Origin: Bryobacterales bacterium
Lineage (GTDB): Bacteria; Acidobacteriota; Terriglobia; Bryobacterales; Bryobacteraceae
Reading direction: 5' to 3'
DNA length: 61,430 nt
NCBI GenBank assembly: GCA_020851655.1
Contig: JADZCI010000065.1
Coordinates: 1 to 61,430 of the forward strand
A program made the position numbers and the translations under genes. The notes beneath the pieces are model-generated. The model was not told where the DNA came from and ran no database searches. It worked only from the letters and a program-made list of their open reading frames with translations. This document shows positions 1 through 8,234 of the stretch, one piece after another. Positions within the stretch are counted from its first letter, which is position 1. Each line of letters starts with the position of its first letter.

Positions 1-363
1 GAACCGCCGCCCGATCCCTGGTATGCCGTACACAACGGCTACGAGGTTCAGATCGATGCCGCCGGAGACGACTGGCATTCGACCGGCGCGCTGTATTCGC
101 TCAGCAAGGTGACCAGCCGCGCGCAGAAGGGCGCGGACGAGTGGAACACCATGGACATCGAGATTCGCGGGCAGGTGACGGTGGTCTACCTGAACGGGGT
201 CAAGGTGAACGAGTTCCGGGGCGGCCAGGCGGTTCCGGAGCGGAAGCAGTGGTATGAACCGGTTCGGGGTCCGCGTCCTGATGCCGGCTACATTGGCCTG
301 CAAAACCACGACGGTAACTCGTCGGTGTACTTCAAAGAGGTCAGTATTCTGCCGCTCCGGTAG
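1..363 (+). CDS. DUF1080 (3-keto-disaccharide hydrolase-like) protein, C-terminal part
   Basis: The frame is open from the first base of the window to a TAG at 361-363, so the 5' part of the gene lies outside. The visible 120 residues read as the end of a DUF1080 / 3-keto-disaccharide hydrolase domain: a segment on which the ligand surface sits (HNGYEVQIDA), a WNTMDIEIRGQ strand followed by YLNGVKVNEF, and the closing YIGLQNHD....VYFKEVSI strand pair that ends most members of this beta-jelly-roll family. Known members are usually exported and act on 3-keto-glycosides or related sugars. The signal peptide cannot be seen here. The next gene follows 21 nt downstream on the same strand. Confidence 0.8.
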   Translation, partial: EPPPDPWYAVHNGYEVQIDAAGDDWHSTGALYSLSKVTSRAQKGADEWNTMDIEIRGQVTVVYLNGVKVNEFRGGQAVPERKQWYEPVRGPRPDAGYIGLQNHDGNSSVYFKEVSILPLR

Positions 364-384
364 GACGCCCCGGCAGACTCGCAG

Positions 385-1329
385 ATGGCTATCGAGCGGT
401 CCTTGAGCCTGGCGCGAATGGCGGCTTGCGCGGGACTGGCGGCGGTCCTGCTCGCCGGATGCTCTCGCAAGCCGGCGGCTAACGCCAGAGTGGACGCGGC
501 GCTGGCGCCCCTGATTCCGGCTGATTCCGTGATGCTGGCGGGCATCCGGCTGGACAAGCTGAAGGACACGCCATTCTACAAGACCTTTGTAGAAGGAAGG
601 CAGATCCCGCAGTTGGAGGAGTTCGCAAAGCGCACCGGGCTCGATCCCAGGAGAGACCTGTGGGAGATCGTCCTGGCTTCCAACGGCAAGAGTTCGGTTG
701 CGCTGGTTCGCGGCAAGTTTGGAGGAATGTTTGGCCAGGAACCCCGCTTTGAAGGCTCCGGCGCGCTGCGCCGCAACTACAAGGGGTACAGCCTGCAGGG
801 CAACCAGGAAGCGGTAGTGACCTTTATGAACGCTTCGGTTGCGGTCGCCGGTCCACCGCGTTCGGTCGAAGCGATCATTGACGGACGGGACGACGCGAAG
901 GCGAATCCGCCCCAGGCGTTGCTGGACATGGTGCATCAGATCCCGGGCACGGCGCAAATCTGGATGGTCACGACTGCGGGCGGATCGCTGATTTCCGCGC
1001 TGCCACAGACCGGCAATCTCTCAAACCTGGCCCGTGCCGCGGCATCGCTGCGGCAGGCTTCGCTGTTTGCCGATGTGAGCCACGGGTTGGACCTGAAGGC
1101 GTATGGCGACTATCCGGATGCCGCCACGGCGAAACAGATTCACGATGCGCTGCGCGGCCTGATCGGAATCGGACGGCTTTCGACCAAGGCCAGCCAGCCT
1201 GACATGCTGAAGTTCTTTGACAGCATTACGGTCACGGCGCACGACGCCAAGGTCGATGTTTCGATCGACGCGCCCTTTGAGGTTTTGGAGAAGTTGATCC
1301 GCCAGGCGGCGATGCGCAAGGTGGGGTAA
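385..1329 (+). CDS. Predicted lipoprotein of unknown function
   Basis: A 314-residue protein with a type II signal peptide: a hydrophobic stretch (AACAGLAAVLLAGC) ends in a clear lipobox, LAGC, with Cys26 as the expected lipidated residue. The mature part opens with a phrase typical of secreted DUF3352-like proteins of Acidobacteria (IPADSVMLAGIRLDKLK), i.e. an alpha/beta protein with repeated 'value of a quantity' strands. I see no catalytic motif. The ATG at 385 has no strong Shine-Dalgarno sequence but sits correctly ahead of the signal peptide. It may be co-transcribed with the preceding DUF1080 gene and converges with the DUF885 gene, leaving only 7 nt between the stop codons. Function unknown. 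Confidence 0.7.
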   Translation: MAIERSLSLARMAACAGLAAVLLAGCSRKPAANARVDAALAPLIPADSVMLAGIRLDKLKDTPFYKTFVEGRQIPQLEEFAKRTGLDPRRDLWEIVLASNGKSSVALVRGKFGGMFGQEPRFEGSGALRRNYKGYSLQGNQEAVVTFMNASVAVAGPPRSVEAIIDGRDDAKANPPQALLDMVHQIPGTAQIWMVTTAGGSLISALPQTGNLSNLARAAASLRQASLFADVSHGLDLKAYGDYPDAATAKQIHDALRGLIGIGRLSTKASQPDMLKFFDSITVTAHDAKVDVSIDAPFEVLEKLIRQAAMRKVG

Positions 1330-1336
1330 AGCCGGC

Positions 1337-3013
1337 CTAAAACCGCCACGATGGCCGGAAGCCGCGCGTGAGTTGCTGATTGGTGAGAATCGCGCGCACC
1401 ATTGCCACCGGGATCCTGCCCTCGCGCAGGATTGCGTCGTGGAAGGCGCGGTCGGTCATTTTTCCGGAATCCACCAGGTCCTTGTGCAAGGCGTAGAACT
1501 GCAGGCCGCCCAGCATGTAAGCGGCCTGGTATAGGGGCGAATAGGCGCCGCCGAACGAGCGCCGGACTTCGGCCTCGGCGTTGGCGCGTTCATGGCCGAC
1601 CTGGGTGACCAACAAATCGATGCACTCGCGCGGCGTCATTTTCCCGAGATGAAAGCTGAGTGAAAAGGTGATGCGGACGCAGCGATGCATGCGCCAGAAG
1701 AGCATGCCGATGCGGTCTTCAGCGGATTTTGCGAAACCGCGGTCCCAGAGCAGGAATTCCCAATACAGCGCCCAGCCTTCGGTCCAGAACGGGGTGGTGA
1801 ACTCGCGGCGGTAGGGACGGTAGCGGCTGGTCATGAATCCTTGCAGGTGGTGGCCGGGGATGAGTTCGTGCTGAACCGTGGCGCGCGAGAAATGCGGGTT
1901 GTTGCCGCGCATGCTCATCAGCTTCTGTTCCTGGGTCATCGTCTCAGCCGGGTAGGAGACCTGAATGACTTCGCCGCCCAGGAAAAACGGATTGATGAGC
2001 TGGCGTTCCGGCGACATCATCTCCATACGCCAGGTCTCCTTGGCCAGCGGCGGGACGGTGACAAGGTTGTTCTTCTCGACGTAATCGATGGCCTCGAGGG
2101 CGAGCGTCCGGATGAGTTCGGGCTGCTTGCCTGGGTCCACGTAGAGGTTCTTGACGTGTTCGAGGGCTTTCCGCCAGTCGTCACCGAATCCCAGTTCGCT
2201 TGACGCCTTCCTGATCTCCCGTTCGCACCAGGCGTATTCGCGGGCGGCGATGGCGAGCAGTTCCTCGGGCGTGTAGGGGATCATCTCCGCGGCCAGTTCG
2301 TCTTGGAGGGCGTCGCGCCCGATGGGATCGCCGATGATGGTCTCCTTGTCGTCAGGCTTGAGACCGAGAATCTTCTCGCGCAGGAACCTGGCATACTCGT
2401 CGAGCGCCTTGGCGGCGGCTTTGTAGGGCTCGGCGATCCACCATGTCGCCACCGGGTCGTAGCCGGCGTAGAAGTCATACCAGGACTTGAGAGCCTTTTT
2501 GAGTTCGTCAACCTGCGCAGCCGCGCGGAAGGCGATGGACTGCCTGGCCGCACCGGGCTTGAGGCTGCGGTGGAGTTCTTCGGTCAACTTCGGCATTTGC
2601 GACAAGGCGGCCGCGGCTTTCCGCGCATCCAGGGGCTCCATCCGCTTGCGGCTCTCTTCCAGGTTGATGACCGTCGTGGCGAACGGCAGGAGCGGCGCCG
2701 ATTCCCGCCGCTGGCGGGCGCGCAGTCCGAGCAGCGAAATCTGACGCTGGAGATGGTTCGCAAACAGAAGGTAATCGATCTTGCCCGGGTCACTCAGCTT
2801 CTCGAATCCGGCCGATTCCAGACGCGAGAGCCAGTCGCGGTTGAGCTGGTGCAGACGCTCTTCGCGGTTCGGTGAGTTCTCGATGCTGTAAAAGCGTCCG
2901 AGGCTTCCCCGGTCCGCCGTGTACTGTTCAATCCACTCCCGCGGTTCGCTGGTGGCGGGAGACTGTGCGGCGGCCACGGCAGCCCAGCACAGCACACAAA
3001 ATAAAGGGCGCAT
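1337..3013 (-). CDS. DUF885 family secreted metallo-hydrolase/peptidase-like protein
   Basis: A 558-residue protein with an N-terminal signal peptide (MRPLFCVLCWAAVAAAQ). The diagnostic feature is the motif HELIPGHHLQ around residues 382-391, the HExxxGHxxQ signature of DUF885. There the two His and a later Glu (the FWTEGWALYWE segment, a gluzincin-like helix) are expected to bind a zinc ion. Length matches the family norm (550-600 aa). The family is thought to contain peptidases, but substrates are mostly unknown. The start ATG at 3013 directly precedes the signal peptide. A hexamer TAAACT lies 9 nt upstream of it and could be a -10 element. The gene is transcribed away from the pirin gene. 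Confidence 0.85.
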   Translation of the reverse strand: MRPLFCVLCWAAVAAAQSPATSEPREWIEQYTADRGSLGRFYSIENSPNREERLHQLNRDWLSRLESAGFEKLSDPGKIDYLLFANHLQRQISLLGLRARQRRESAPLLPFATTVINLEESRKRMEPLDARKAAAALSQMPKLTEELHRSLKPGAARQSIAFRAAAQVDELKKALKSWYDFYAGYDPVATWWIAEPYKAAAKALDEYARFLREKILGLKPDDKETIIGDPIGRDALQDELAAEMIPYTPEELLAIAAREYAWCEREIRKASSELGFGDDWRKALEHVKNLYVDPGKQPELIRTLALEAIDYVEKNNLVTVPPLAKETWRMEMMSPERQLINPFFLGGEVIQVSYPAETMTQEQKLMSMRGNNPHFSRATVQHELIPGHHLQGFMTSRYRPYRREFTTPFWTEGWALYWEFLLWDRGFAKSAEDRIGMLFWRMHRCVRITFSLSFHLGKMTPRECIDLLVTQVGHERANAEAEVRRSFGGAYSPLYQAAYMLGGLQFYALHKDLVDSGKMTDRAFHDAILREGRIPVAMVRAILTNQQLTRGFRPSWRF

Positions 3014-3089
3014 CGCCTACAGAGTTTATCGCGCGGCGTCGCGATGCGACCAACCGGCGGCCTCAACCATCGAAAGAAGAAGAGGAAAC

Positions 3090-3962
3090 ATGACAACAGC
3101 CACAGCCAAGACGGTCGAGAAGGTGCATCGTAGTTCGCAGCGGCACTGGGTCGGCGACGGGTTTCCCGTCCGATCAGTGTTTGGATACAACGATCTCGGA
3201 CGTGAACTGAGCCCGTTTCTGTTGATGGACTATGCCGGGCCGCACACCTTTGCGCCGGCTGAGCGCCCCCGGGGCGTCGGATCACATCCGCACAAGGGCT
3301 TCGAGACGGTTTCGATCGTCTATAGCGGCGAGGTTGCACACCGTGATTCGAGCGGAGCGGGCGGAACCATCGGTCCTGGCGATGTTCAGTGGATGACGGC
3401 CGGCAAAGGACTTGTGCATGAGGAGTTCCATTCACCGGAGTTCACCCGCAAGGGCGGTGAGTTGGACATGGTTCAACTATGGGTGAATCTCCGGGCGCGG
3501 GACAAGCAAGCGGCGCCCGGTTACCAGAGTCTGTTGGCGAACCAGATTCCTAAAGTCGAAGTGCGCGGAAACGGGGGTACGGTTCGCGTGATTGCAGGCG
3601 AGTACGCGGGTGTCCGCGGACCGGCGCGCACCTTCACTCCGATGAACGTGTGGGACATGGCGTTGAACCCCGGCGGAATGGCGCAATTGGAGTTCAACGG
3701 CGGTGACACAACTGCGCTGTTCGTGCGTAGCGGGACAGTCACGGTCAACGGCGCCACGGCATCCGCATCAGACCTGGTCATCCTGAGCCGTGGCGGCACT
3801 CAACTGAATCTTGAGCCAGTGAGCGCGGCGAACCTGCTCCTGCTGAACGGCGAGCCAATCAATGAGCCAGTGTCCGCCTATGGACCTTTTGTGATGAACA
3901 GCGAAGAAGAAATCCGGCAGGCGTACAGCGATTTCCGGCAAGGCCGGATGGGATCCCTGTAA
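3090..3962 (+). CDS. Pirin family protein
   Basis: A 290-residue bicupin. The ATG at 3090 is chosen because it has a purine-rich ribosome site (AAGAAGAGGA) just upstream and begins the pirin-type N-terminus. The frame is open further upstream, but that would overlap the divergent DUF885 gene. Metal-binding residues of pirin are visible in the first cupin: H66 and H68 (SHPHKGFET), H110 and E112 (GKGLVHEEF). The C-terminal pirin domain (around 180-285) carries the usual NGEPINEPVSAYGPFVMNS-type ending. Pirins bind iron in the cytoplasm; some have quercetinase activity and others act as redox-sensitive co-regulators. The sequence does not tell which applies here. It converges with the ferredoxin gene, with only 6 nt between stop codons. 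Confidence 0.92.
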   Translation: MTTATAKTVEKVHRSSQRHWVGDGFPVRSVFGYNDLGRELSPFLLMDYAGPHTFAPAERPRGVGSHPHKGFETVSIVYSGEVAHRDSSGAGGTIGPGDVQWMTAGKGLVHEEFHSPEFTRKGGELDMVQLWVNLRARDKQAAPGYQSLLANQIPKVEVRGNGGTVRVIAGEYAGVRGPARTFTPMNVWDMALNPGGMAQLEFNGGDTTALFVRSGTVTVNGATASASDLVILSRGGTQLNLEPVSAANLLLLNGEPINEPVSAYGPFVMNSEEEIRQAYSDFRQGRMGSL

Positions 3963-3968
3963 ACCGGG

Positions 3969-4364
3969 CTAGCGCTTCGCCACGGGAATGGCGTCGCCGA
4001 GGTTCATCGAGCTACCACCTTCGCTTACGTAATTCCGGTTCCAGGAGGGAATCTCGATGACCACTTCACCATCCTTAACGAAATGCGCCTGGCAGCCCAG
4101 GCGCGAACCAAGCTGGAGGTCGGCCGCCATGTCCAGGCGGTCGGCCTCGTCATCTTCCATCGCCGAGATGAATTCCTCGCCGTCTTTCACCACGACATGG
4201 CAGGTCGTACAGGCGCAATTGCCGCCGCAGGCGTGTTCCAGGTGCAGGCCGGCGTTGATCGCTATGTCCAAGAAAGACTTTGGTTTGCCGTGATCGTGGT
4301 AGGGCAGGGAATCGAGGTCGAACTCGACCGTTTGGTTCGACGGAAGAAAGGTCACTTTCGCCAC
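3969..4364 (-). CDS. fdx: [2Fe-2S] ferredoxin, ISC/adrenodoxin type
   Basis: A 131-residue protein. Cluster ligands follow the adrenodoxin/ISC pattern C-x5-C-x2-C...C: Cys46, Cys52, Cys55 and Cys91 (segments HACGGNCACTTC and SRLGCQ). An additional Cys50 lies inside the first loop. This type passes electrons to the ISC iron-sulfur assembly machinery or to monooxygenases; no isc gene is nearby, so the partner is unknown. GTG at 4364 is chosen because the protein then starts VAKVTFLP, the usual first beta strand. The frame is open further upstream, but that part would be antisense to argS. TATACT ends 6 nt before the GTG, suggesting a leaderless message. It diverges from argS across a 64-nt gap that contains a short palindrome. 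Confidence 0.88.
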   Translation of the reverse strand: MAKVTFLPSNQTVEFDLDSLPYHDHGKPKSFLDIAINAGLHLEHACGGNCACTTCHVVVKDGEEFISAMEDDEADRLDMAADLQLGSRLGCQAHFVKDGEVVIEIPSWNRNYVSEGGSSMNLGDAIPVAKR

Positions 4365-4370
4365 GGTCTC

Positions 4371-4376
4371 AGTATA
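4371..4376 (-). promoter_or_regulatory. Candidate -10 hexamer for a leaderless ferredoxin mRNA
   Basis: Read on the minus strand this is TATACT, five of six matches to TATAAT. Only six bases separate it from the GTG start of the ferredoxin gene, so a transcript started at the usual distance would begin at or next to the start codon. No Shine-Dalgarno sequence fits between. A -35 element is not convincing. Confidence 0.4.
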
Positions 4377-4386
4377 GCGCAATATA

Positions 4387-4401
4387 GGACCAATTCGGTC
4401 C
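4387..4401. promoter_or_regulatory. Palindrome in the fdx/argS divergent promoter region
   Basis: GGACC-AATTC-GGTCC, a perfect inverted repeat of 5-bp arms with a 5-bp AT-rich spacer, sits 22 bp upstream of the ferredoxin start codon and 27 bp upstream of the argS start codon. Rrf2/IscR-family regulators of iron-sulfur genes often bind GGAC/GTCC-type palindromes, so this could be such an operator for the ferredoxin gene. That is inference; no regulator gene is in view. Confidence 0.35.
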
Positions 4402-4415
4402 GCGAAGAACCAAAC

Positions 4416-4421
4416 TACACT
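4416..4421 (+). promoter_or_regulatory. Candidate -10 hexamer for a leaderless argS mRNA
   Basis: TACACT lies seven bases before the GTG start of argS. The same hexamer at a similar distance precedes the genes starting at 6401 and 27042. No Shine-Dalgarno sequence is present and no clear -35 element is visible. Confidence 0.4.
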
Positions 4422-4428
4422 AGCAATA

Positions 4429-6375
4429 GTGTTCCATATCCTTGAAAAGAGACTGATTGAGGCGGTCGGACGCTTTCTGCGTGAAAGCCGCCAAGTCGAG
4501 ATTCCGGTTGTGCTGGAACAGCCCCGGCAGGCTGCTTTCGGCGAAATCGCGCTTCCGGTTGCGTTTGGGCTGGCCAAGCAATTGCGGCAGCCGCCACGGG
4601 CGATTGCCGAGGCGCTCGCCAAAGAGTTTCCCGCGGTGGAAGGCATTGAGAAAGTGGAGATCGCCGGCGGGGGCTACCTGAATGTACGGTTCGACCGTGG
4701 CTATTACGCCGCCGCGCTTCTCGCCGGATTGACTGATGCCACGAACGAAGCCGCCGGTAAAGTCATTGTCGAGCACACCAACATCAATCCCAACAAAGCC
4801 GCGCATATCGGACACTTGCGCAACGCGGTGCTGGGAGACACGTTTGTGCGCATGCTGCGCGCCAATGGCCGCAAAGTGGAAGTGCAGAATTACATCGACA
4901 ACACGGGCGTTCAGGTTGCCGACGTGGTAGTGGGCTTTCACTACCTGGAGAAAAAGACACCTGCTGAAGTGCGGAACCTCGCCGCGCAGCCCAAGTTCGA
5001 CTACTACTGCTGGGACCTTTATGCGCGAACTTCCGCCTACTATGGCTCGAATCCCGAAGCCGTTGAGTGGCGGCGCAACACGTTGCACGTGATTGAGGCG
5101 GGAGAAGGCGAGCTGGCCGAACTCGGACACATCGTGGCGGACGCGATTGTCGAACGCCACCTCGACACGATGCTGAGGCTCGGCATCGAGTACGACGTGC
5201 TGCCAAGGGAAAGCGAGATTCTGCACCTGCGGTTCTGGGCCACAGCATTTGAGCAGCTAAAGGAACGCAAAGCGATTTATTTCGAGAACGAGGGCAAGAA
5301 CAGCGGCTGCTGGGTGATGGCCGGCAGCCACTTCAGGGAGGCGGGAGACGAGGGCGAGGCCAAAGTGATCGTCCGGTCCAACGGCACCGTGACGTATGTG
5401 GGTAAGGACATTGCCTATCAGCTCTGGAAGTTCGGGCTGCTGGGCAAGGATTTCCATTACAAGCCGCTGCGGACGTACCAGAGCGGGCATGTCGCCTGGG
5501 TGGCGACGGACGAGCCGTGTGATGCCCCGGCGCCGCCGTTCGGGCAGGGCGGCGAGGTATACAACGTGATCGACTCGCGGCAGTCGTACTTGCAGGACGT
5601 GGTTGTGGCGGGACTGCGCGCCCTGGGCTACGCGGCGCAGGCGGAAAAGTCGATTCACTTCTCCTACGAGATGGTGGCGCTGTCGCCTCGCACCTGCGCC
5701 GAACTTGGGATTCCTCTGTCCGAGGAGGACCGGAAGAAGAGCTACGTCGAGGTGTCAGGCCGGAAGGGTCTGGGGGTCAAGGCTGATGATCTGATCGACA
5801 AGCTCATCGAGAAGGCGCGCGCGGAGGTCGATTCGCGCCATCCGGACGCGCCGGAAGCCGAGCGGGCGGTGGTGGCGCGGCAGATCGCCGTCGGCGCGCT
5901 GCGCTATTTCCTGCTGAAGTTCACGCGCAACACGGTCATCGCCTTCGACATTCAGGAGGCGCTGAGTTTCGAGGGAGAGACGGGACCGTATGTCCAATAC
6001 GCCGCGGTGCGGGCGCGGAACATTTTCCGCAAGCTCGCCGAACGCGGCGAAGCAGCGCCGGACTTTGCCGCCGTGCTGGACCGGGACGCGCTGCGGCGGC
6101 AACTTGCAGCCGAGGAATTCTGGCAACTGTTGCTGGCGGCCTCAAAGGCCGGCCCGGCGCTCGAAAGCGCGCTGAAAGCCGGTGAGCCGTCGCATGTTGG
6201 ACGGTACGCGTTCACCCTGGCGCAGTCGTTCAACAGCTTCTATCACGATTATCCGGTCCTGACCGAGAGCAACCGGGAAAAGAAAACTTTCCTGTTGTGG
6301 ATGACCGATTATTTCCGGCGGCGGCTGGAAGAAACGCTCGCGATTCTTGGGATTGAAGTACCGGAATACATGTAG
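4429..6375 (+). CDS. argS: Arginyl-tRNA synthetase
   Basis: A class I aminoacyl-tRNA synthetase of 648 residues that charges tRNA-Arg in the cytoplasm. Order of domains: N-terminal Add-1 tRNA-binding domain (about 5-90), Rossmann catalytic core with NPNKAAHIGHLRN (HIGH at residues 126-129, preceded by the ArgRS-typical NPN), and the DALR all-helical anticodon-binding domain at the end. That domain includes the family-typical ETGPYVQYAAVRARN segment and the closing LGIEVPEYM. The KMSKS element is degenerate (VSGRKGLGVKADDL around 445-460), as is common in this enzyme. GTG at 4429 gives the normal N-terminus; a TTG at 4441 is an alternative. It stands alone, divergent from the ferredoxin gene. 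Confidence 0.95.
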   Translation: MFHILEKRLIEAVGRFLRESRQVEIPVVLEQPRQAAFGEIALPVAFGLAKQLRQPPRAIAEALAKEFPAVEGIEKVEIAGGGYLNVRFDRGYYAAALLAGLTDATNEAAGKVIVEHTNINPNKAAHIGHLRNAVLGDTFVRMLRANGRKVEVQNYIDNTGVQVADVVVGFHYLEKKTPAEVRNLAAQPKFDYYCWDLYARTSAYYGSNPEAVEWRRNTLHVIEAGEGELAELGHIVADAIVERHLDTMLRLGIEYDVLPRESEILHLRFWATAFEQLKERKAIYFENEGKNSGCWVMAGSHFREAGDEGEAKVIVRSNGTVTYVGKDIAYQLWKFGLLGKDFHYKPLRTYQSGHVAWVATDEPCDAPAPPFGQGGEVYNVIDSRQSYLQDVVVAGLRALGYAAQAEKSIHFSYEMVALSPRTCAELGIPLSEEDRKKSYVEVSGRKGLGVKADDLIDKLIEKARAEVDSRHPDAPEAERAVVARQIAVGALRYFLLKFTRNTVIAFDIQEALSFEGETGPYVQYAAVRARNIFRKLAERGEAAPDFAAVLDRDALRRQLAAEEFWQLLLAASKAGPALESALKAGEPSHVGRYAFTLAQSFNSFYHDYPVLTESNREKKTFLLWMTDYFRRRLEETLAILGIEVPEYM

Positions 6376-6386
6376 CGCGGCTCGCT

Positions 6387-6392
6387 TACACT
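6387..6392 (+). promoter_or_regulatory. Candidate -10 hexamer for a leaderless mRNA
   Basis: TACACT ends eight bases before the ATG at 6401, with the same TACACTAG context as upstream of argS. There is no Shine-Dalgarno sequence. It lies just 12 nt beyond the argS stop codon, so the downstream gene would have its own promoter. Confidence 0.35.
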
Positions 6393-6400
6393 AGAAACCA

Positions 6401-7615
6401 ATGATATTCCGGGTCGCGGCGAGCGCGCTAATTGTGGGTGCCGCCTCAGCGCAGGACTGGCCGCAGTGGCGCGGCCCCGGGCGGGACGGCACAACCACAG
6501 CCGCGATGCCGGCCGAATGGCCGGAGAGCCTGCGGCAGGTCTGGAAGGTTCAGGTGGGCGAAGGGCATTCCTCGCCTGTCGTTTCGGGCGAACGCGTCTT
6601 TCAGTTTGCGCGGCAAGGCGACAACGAGGTCGTGCTGGCATTCGATTTGGCGGCTGGCAGGCAGATTTGGAAGGCAGAGTATGCCGCGCCGTACCGGGCG
6701 AGCATCGCCGCCCGGGCACACGGCAAGGGCCCCAAGTCGACTCCAGTGATCGCCGGGAGCCGGCTTTACACGCTTGGCATCAGCGGCATTCTTTCGGCCT
6801 ACGAGATTCAATCCGGGAAATTGGCCTGGCGGAAGACGTTCGAGAAGCAGTTCGGGTCGACGTCGCCGGACTACGGGACCGCGGCGTCGCCGGTTGCCGA
6901 CGGCAAGTTTCTGATCGCCTATGCAGGTGGCGATAGCGGAGGCGCGTTGACGGCGTTCGACCTGGAATCGGGCGGCGTGAAGTGGGCCTGGAGCGGCGAT
7001 GGCCCCGGTTATGGATCGCCGGTCCTGGCCGATATCGACGGCAAGCGGCACGTCATCGTGGAATCCGAGAAGCAGATCATATCGGTGTCGGCGGCCGGCG
7101 GGGCGTTGTTGTGGAGCATGCCCTTCAAGACTCCGTTCGCGCAGAACGCCGTCACCGCGCTGGTGGTCAACGGGCTGGTCATACTGGCCGGACTTGATCA
7201 ACCCACGTTTGGTTTGCGGGTCAGGTGGAAAGGAAAGTGGGACCTCGAAAAGGTGTGGGAAACCAAGGAAGCGGGCATGTACATGAGCTCGCCCGTACCT
7301 GCCGGGTCCCTGGTCTACGGCTTCAGCAACCGGAACAAGGGGCAGTTGTTCGGCCTCGACCCGGCCAGCGGCAAGGTGGTCTGGAGAGGGCCGGCGCGGC
7401 AGGGAGAGAACGCCGCGCTGGTAGTGGCCGGCGATACGCTGCTGGCGCTGACGGACCAGGCCAGCTTGCAGGTGTTCCGGGTTGGCGGCGATGGTTTGCA
7501 ACCGTTGAGGAACTACAAAGTCTCAGACAGCGAAACGTGGGCCCATCCAGCCGTGACCGGCAGGGGAATCCTCGTCAAGGACAAGGAGACGCTGGCGCTG
7601 TGGTCGCCGCGATAG
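6401..7615 (+). CDS. PQQ-like beta-propeller repeat protein (BamB-like fold), exported
   Basis: A 404-residue protein with a signal peptide (RVAASALIVGAASAQ) followed at once by DWPQWRGPGRDG, the hallmark beginning of a large planctomycete/acidobacterial family of secreted PQQ-like eight-bladed propellers. Several blades show the WxxxF / AxDxxxGxxxW repeat (VLAFDLAAGRQIWKAEY, LTAFDLESGGVKWAW, LFGLDPASGKVVWRG). Residues needed for real PQQ dehydrogenase activity are not evident. It is therefore more likely a structural or binding protein than an alcohol dehydrogenase. The histidine phosphatase gene follows after 34 nt on the same strand. Confidence 0.82.
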   Translation: MIFRVAASALIVGAASAQDWPQWRGPGRDGTTTAAMPAEWPESLRQVWKVQVGEGHSSPVVSGERVFQFARQGDNEVVLAFDLAAGRQIWKAEYAAPYRASIAARAHGKGPKSTPVIAGSRLYTLGISGILSAYEIQSGKLAWRKTFEKQFGSTSPDYGTAASPVADGKFLIAYAGGDSGGALTAFDLESGGVKWAWSGDGPGYGSPVLADIDGKRHVIVESEKQIISVSAAGGALLWSMPFKTPFAQNAVTALVVNGLVILAGLDQPTFGLRVRWKGKWDLEKVWETKEAGMYMSSPVPAGSLVYGFSNRNKGQLFGLDPASGKVVWRGPARQGENAALVVAGDTLLALTDQASLQVFRVGGDGLQPLRNYKVSDSETWAHPAVTGRGILVKDKETLALWSPR

Positions 7616-7649
7616 CCGCCAAGCAGGCAACATTCAAGGAGAGAACCGG

Positions 7650-8234
7650 ATGGCTGTTACTGAGATCTGGCTTGTGCGCCACGGAGAAACGGAATGGGCC
7701 AGGACCGGCCGGCACACGGGCCTGAACGATATCGCGCTTACTCCGCTGGGTGAGCAGCAGGCGGTTGCGCTGAAGCCTGTCCTGGCAAGGGAGGCGTTTG
7801 ATGTCGTGGCGACGAGCCCGCTGCGGCGCGCGCGGGACACCAGCCAACTGGCCGGCTACGCCGAGGCGCAGGTTTGGCCCGAAATTCACGAGTGGAACTA
7901 TGGAGCTTATGAAGGCCGGACATCGGCCGAGATTCGGGCCGAGCGTCCTGGCTGGCATATCTGGACCGATGGAGTGGAGGGCGGTGAAACGGTGGAACAG
8001 GTTGGTGAGCGCGCCGGTCAAGCGTTGGGCCGGTTGGAAGGGGCGGCGGGCAAGGCGCTGATCTTCGCGCACGGCCATTTTCTGCGCATACTGGCGACGC
8101 GCTGGTTGGGGCTGTGCCCAGACCAGGGCCGCCTTTTGGCGCTGTTTCCCGGGGCGGTATCGATCCTGGGCTATGAAGGGGACACGAGAGTTATTCGCCG
8201 ATGGAACTGGCAAGCCGGATCGTTCTGTTCGTGA
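7650..8234 (+). CDS. Histidine phosphatase family protein (phosphoglycerate mutase-like)
   Basis: A 194-residue branch-1 histidine phosphatase. The catalytic RHG motif is at the N-terminus (WLVRHGETEW, phospho-accepting His11) and the second catalytic His is in IFAHGHFLRIL. Other family elements are TPLGEQQA and TSPLRRARDT. Cytoplasmic; the substrate is not predictable, with candidates including sugar phosphates and alpha-ribazole phosphate. A purine-rich GAGAG sequence precedes the ATG. The last 34 nt overlap the start of the following DUF1080 gene in another frame, which suggests translational coupling. Confidence 0.88.
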   Translation: MAVTEIWLVRHGETEWARTGRHTGLNDIALTPLGEQQAVALKPVLAREAFDVVATSPLRRARDTSQLAGYAEAQVWPEIHEWNYGAYEGRTSAEIRAERPGWHIWTDGVEGGETVEQVGERAGQALGRLEGAAGKALIFAHGHFLRILATRWLGLCPDQGRLLALFPGAVSILGYEGDTRVIRRWNWQAGSFCS

